Shown: positions 3,830 through 6,548 of the stretch, in pieces
How the letters are laid out: each line of letters starts with the position of its first letter
Numbering within the stretch: position 1 is the first letter of the stretch
Assembly (NCBI GenBank): GCA_009788135.1
Contig: WQSA01000134.1
Coordinates: 1 to 6,548, forward strand
DNA: 6,548 nt
Reading direction: 5' to 3'
DNA from: Candidatus Fibrimonadales bacterium
GTDB taxonomy: Bacteria; Fibrobacterota; Fibrobacteria; Fibrobacterales; Fibrobacteraceae
Translations under genes and position numbers: made by a program
The notes under the pieces: model-generated
Seen by the model: the letters and a program-made list of their open reading frames with translations, nothing else
Told to the model about the DNA's origin: nothing
Databases searched by the model: none

Positions 3830-6003
3830 TATTAACGGATTTACCGCTTGCCAAATCGATTGCAACATTAACGTTGCAATCCCCATTGCTATTGACTGCG
3901 CCAACTGGCACAGGCAAATCGTCATTTTTACCCTGGTTTTTAGCGGGCGAAACGGGTCGCGTTTTGGTTTTGCAGCCACGTCGCTTGGCGGCGAGGGAGT
4001 TGGCAAAATTTCTATCAAGGGTTTGCGGCGATGCCGTAGGTTACAAATTTCGTTTTGAAAGCAAGGTGAGCAAAAATACGAGAATTTTATTCCAGACTTA
4101 TGGAAGTTTTTTAGCGGAGATGTCTGAGAATTGGGATTGGGTTATTTTCGATGAATTCCATGAGCGAAGGGCAGAGATGGATTTGCTGTTGGGAGCCATG
4201 CTTGCAAAGGGGCAAAGAGTGGCGGTGCTTTCTGCGGAATTGGAAAGGGAGTCGTTGGAAAAATATTTGGGCGTTAAGTGTTTGCGAATTGAGAATCCGG
4301 GTTTTCCCGTGGAAATTATACATCAGGAATGCGATGACGTTGTGCGTGCCGTTAAAACAGTTATATACAACAATATAGGCGGAACGATTTTGGTGTTTTT
4401 GCCGGGAAAGGCGGAAATTGCCAAATGCAGGGAACGAGTTGCGGAGAGCTTGGGCAAAAATTGCCCAGAGCTTTTTTCTCTTTTTGGCGGCCAGCTTAAA
4501 GAAGATCAGGAAAAGATTTTTGAGCCTGGTTCAGATACGAGAATTATTTTCACAACGAACATTGCAGAGACTTCGCTTACAATTCCAAATGTTAGAGCGG
4601 TTATAGATTCCGGTTTTGAGCGAGTTGCTTTTGATGAAATGGGGCTCAGAACGCTTCGTCTTTCCAGAATTGCAATGCAAAACGCTGTGCAAAGAACAGG
4701 CAGAGCGGGTCGCATGCAAAAAGGTTTGTGCATACGCTTGTGGAGCGAGCGAGAAGAGGCAAACTTTGCGCAAGCGATTAAGCCGGAGATTGAGCGCATA
4801 GATTTGGCGAGATTTGCGTTGCAGAAAATTCTATTGGAAACGGATTTGGGCAAAGAGATAAAGTTGCTCGATAAAATAAAAGAAGATATAGTTTTGCCAG
4901 AAAATCTGGCAGAAGGCAATAAGATAACAGAGCTGGGCAGAAAAACTTTGCAAGTCCCCGTGCAATCTCTGGAATTGGCCCGTGCCATTGCGTTGCAAAA
5001 AACGGTGTCAAAGGAAATTCTGGCTATAGCCGTGATTTTGGAGAGCGAAAACAAGAGCGGCAATATTTTACATTTGGCGCAGGACAGGGAAAAATGGCAG
5101 CGCGAAGAAAAATTGCATTACGAACAATTGTTGCGTTTTGCCGGGAACGGAGAAAAAGACGCTATAAAATTTCTATTATCCGTTTTTCCCAATGCGCTCG
5201 CATATAAAAGCGAGCAGTCATACAAAACCAAAGAAGGCATTTCTGTTTTTTGCGAGTCTAAGGAAAAAGCAATTCTGGTTCTGGGCTTAATGCGTGGCGG
5301 CAACAAAACAACAGCGAGGCTTTACGCTCCTGTTCCTGAGAAATATCTGGAAAAATCCGAGTCTCGTTTGGAGTTGCAGTGGAAGGGGAATCAGTTTGCA
5401 GCGATGCGAATTAGCGCTTTTGGCAAAGAGGAATGTTCCGAGCGAAAATCTTTGGAAGGACAAACTTCTGCAGCGTGGAAAGCGTTGATGGAAAAAGAAG
5501 ATTTCACAAGTCAGTGGCAAACAGATGCGAATTTGGCTTTGCTTGCAAAGATGAAGCTTGCATCTCAGCTTTTCCCTGAGCATAATTTTCCGAAGTTTGA
5601 CGAAGAGGATTTGGCTTTGATTATGGATGAGTTTTGCAGCGGTATTTTTTTGCTGCGCGATTTGAGCGAGGAGCGGTACAGAAAAATTCTGGAGGAGTAT
5701 TTTGGGGTTTATTGGCTTGAGTGGCTGCATAAAAATTTTCCGAGTTCGTTGAAGCGAGCGAGGTATTTATATAGTTCGGAAGTAGTTGAGCTTTCCGCTA
5801 GAATTGGTGATTTTATCGGTATGCAGGGCGAGCATTTTATAGCGGAGGGGCGTTTGAAAGTTCGCTATGATATTCTTGCCCCGAATTACCGCACTGTTCA
5901 GAAGACTTGGAATTTAACCGATTTTTGGAAGAATACTTATCCGCAGGTGCGCAAAGAATTGAGGGGTCGCTATCCGAGGCATCCTTGGCCTGAAAATGTT
6001 TAG
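3796..6003 (+). CDS. hrpB: HrpB-type DEAH-box ATP-dependent helicase
   Basis: The 735-residue protein has the helicase motifs in order: APTGTGKS (35-42, Walker A), QPRRLAAREL (60-69), DEFHER (119-124, Walker B), SAE (146-148), TTNIAETSLTIP (253-264) and QRTGRAGR (299-306). The C-terminus ends RKELRGRYPRHPWPENV, typical of HrpB, and NLTDFWKNTYPQVRKELRGR fits the HrpB C-terminal domain. HrpB proteins are putative RNA helicases of unclear function, usually a little longer (about 800 residues). Motif III is SAE rather than the customary SAT. The best start is GTG at 3796, overlapping the previous gene by 34 bases: family members begin shortly before the Walker A motif and no in-frame ATG occurs until about residue 109. 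The overlap suggests translational coupling. The gene ends directly before a possible ATG at 6004. The family call is firm; the exact start is less so. Confidence 0.94.
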   Translation: MGDVQGQQKTVILTDLPLAKSIATLTLQSPLLLTAPTGTGKSSFLPWFLAGETGRVLVLQPRRLAARELAKFLSRVCGDAVGYKFRFESKVSKNTRILFQTYGSFLAEMSENWDWVIFDEFHERRAEMDLLLGAMLAKGQRVAVLSAELERESLEKYLGVKCLRIENPGFPVEIIHQECDDVVRAVKTVIYNNIGGTILVFLPGKAEIAKCRERVAESLGKNCPELFSLFGGQLKEDQEKIFEPGSDTRIIFTTNIAETSLTIPNVRAVIDSGFERVAFDEMGLRTLRLSRIAMQNAVQRTGRAGRMQKGLCIRLWSEREEANFAQAIKPEIERIDLARFALQKILLETDLGKEIKLLDKIKEDIVLPENLAEGNKITELGRKTLQVPVQSLELARAIALQKTVSKEILAIAVILESENKSGNILHLAQDREKWQREEKLHYEQLLRFAGNGEKDAIKFLLSVFPNALAYKSEQSYKTKEGISVFCESKEKAILVLGLMRGGNKTTARLYAPVPEKYLEKSESRLELQWKGNQFAAMRISAFGKEECSERKSLEGQTSAAWKALMEKEDFTSQWQTDANLALLAKMKLASQLFPEHNFPKFDEEDLALIMDEFCSGIFLLRDLSEERYRKILEEYFGVYWLEWLHKNFPSSLKRARYLYSSEVVELSARIGDFIGMQGEHFIAEGRLKVRYDILAPNYRTVQKTWNLTDFWKNTYPQVRKELRGRYPRHPWPENV
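3858..3881. repeat. Inverted repeat near the start of hrpB
   Basis: GATTGCAAC and GTTGCAATC form 9-bp perfect arms around a 6-base loop (ATTAAC), starting 29 bases after the stop codon of the carboxylase-like gene and inside the first codons of hrpB. No T-run follows, so it is not a standard terminator. It could form an mRNA hairpin near the gene junction, but a stem of this size may be chance. Confidence 0.6.
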
Positions 6004-6033
6004 ATGGTAATTTTAATTTCTATTTTTTGCTCT

Positions 6034-6548
6034 ATGCCCAGGCCAATTTACATTATGGTCTTTCTCTTAGCTGCCACGGCGTATGCCGCCAATACAATAG
6101 CAGTACTTGAAATAGTGCCAATGGGCGATGTAAAATTGGAAATATCGGCATCCCGATATATGACAGACGAACTTCGCAACAATGCTCGCAATGTTTTGCC
6201 GAGAGCAGGATATGTAATTCTAACCAGAGAAAATGTTTTGCAACTCTTGCCGCCAGACGAAGAAGAAAGAATATGCCTTGCCGAAGCCTGCGCTGTTGAT
6301 ATTGGCAGGGCTATAGGCGCAGAATATATCACTCAAGGATATATCGGTCAATTGGGAGATTTGCTAACCCTAAGCGTGGAACTTTACGAAACTATGAGCG
6401 GAAATCTTCTCGGAAGTTTTTTAGCCGAAAGCAAAGAAATAACAGGCTTGCTTGCAGCGATCAGAGAAAAATCTCCAGGAATGTTTGCAAACGTAAAAAC
6501 TGACGTAGATATGAGAGTTGAACTTATTAAGTCAAAAGAAAAATTAAA
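6034..6548 (+). CDS. Secreted TolB-N/FlgO-like domain protein, 5' part (runs off right edge)
   Basis: The frame is open for 171 codons to the window end. A signal peptide is clear: MPRP, a hydrophobic core, and ATAYA with likely cleavage after residue 18. The mature part begins with a strand (NTIAVLEIVP) and continues with VLPRAGYVILTRENVLQLLPP (55-75), C81 and C86 before VDIGRAIGAEYITQGYIGQLGDLLTLSVELYET (89-120) and GNLLGSF. This matches a domain, known to me from Fibrobacter and myxobacterial proteins, that resembles TolB-N/CsgG/FlgO folds and often precedes SUMF1-type or PEGA domains; the partner domain would lie beyond the window. An alternative in-frame ATG at 6004 abuts the hrpB stop (TAGATG) and would allow coupling, but it gives a signal peptide without an N-terminal positive charge, so I prefer 6034. 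Neither start has a visible ribosome-binding site. Likely envelope-located; function unknown. Confidence 0.8.
   Translation, partial: MPRPIYIMVFLLAATAYAANTIAVLEIVPMGDVKLEISASRYMTDELRNNARNVLPRAGYVILTRENVLQLLPPDEEERICLAEACAVDIGRAIGAEYITQGYIGQLGDLLTLSVELYETMSGNLLGSFLAESKEITGLLAAIREKSPGMFANVKTDVDMRVELIKSKEKL

Noticed and set aside
3602..4018. Minus-strand open frame of 138 codons across the carboxylase-like/hrpB junction
   Set aside because: Both overlapping plus-strand genes are conserved through this stretch; the antisense peptide shows no domain.
4895..4911. Hairpin TGCCAGA-AAA-TCTGGCA inside hrpB
   Set aside because: A 7-bp stem is expected about this often by chance in 6.5 kb, and no T-run follows it.
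4506..5063. Minus-strand open frame of 185 codons
   Set aside because: It is antisense to the conserved helicase motifs of hrpB, has Ser/Ala-rich shadow composition and lacks any domain.
5287..5730. Minus-strand open frame of 147 codons
   Set aside because: It is antisense to the HrpB C-terminal region and its composition is that of a shadow frame.
6001..6033. Terminator or promoter between hrpB and the last gene
   Set aside because: The gap is only about 30 bases, with a T-rich tract but no inverted repeat and no convincing -35/-10 pair.

Overview
The window looks like chromosomal DNA of a gut- or rumen-type Gram-negative bacterium. Fibrobacterota (Fibrobacter or the termite-gut Fibromonas group) is my best guess. 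The basis is moderate A+T content, a membrane TIR protein with a coiled coil built on repeated 'DS' motifs, a secreted protein whose N-terminal domain I associate with Fibrobacter and myxobacteria, and a KilA-N protein of the kind common in gut bacteria. The assignment is an inference; there is no rRNA or other phylogenetic marker here.

Layout. Bases 1-416 (minus strand) hold the first 138 codons of a KilA-N domain gene that runs off the left edge. Bases 417-588 are a divergent control region. It carries two near-identical 18-bp dyads (492-509 and 523-540) spaced 31 bp centre to centre, roughly midway between two putative -10 boxes. From 589 rightwards all genes lie on the plus strand and are tightly packed, so they probably form one operon: (1) a TIR-transmembrane-coiled-coil-Cys-rich protein (589-1752); (2) a secreted thioredoxin/TlpA-like protein with a WCVPC active site (1755-2309); (3) a biotin-carboxylase homologue that lacks most catalytic residues (2327-3829); (4) an HrpB-type DEAH-box helicase starting at GTG inside the previous gene (3796-6003); (5) the first 171 codons of a secreted TolB-N/FlgO-like protein (6034 to the right edge).

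How they may work together. The TIR domain closely resembles that of SARM1 by eye and keeps the catalytic glutamate (E104), so a cytoplasmic NADase is plausible. Its C-terminal domain is predicted periplasmic and has six cysteines. The next gene, two bases downstream, encodes a periplasmic thiol-disulfide oxidoreductase, so redox control or disulfide maturation of the TIR protein is an attractive but untested idea. The pseudo-carboxylase and the helicase have no obvious metabolic link to this pair; they may simply be co-transcribed.

The most noteworthy signals are the TIR/thioredoxin pair, the catalytically degenerate biotin carboxylase, the tandem dyads in the divergent promoter region, and a perfect 32-bp palindrome inside the KilA-N gene. 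I saw no tRNA, rRNA, CRISPR array, insertion sequence or convincing terminator.
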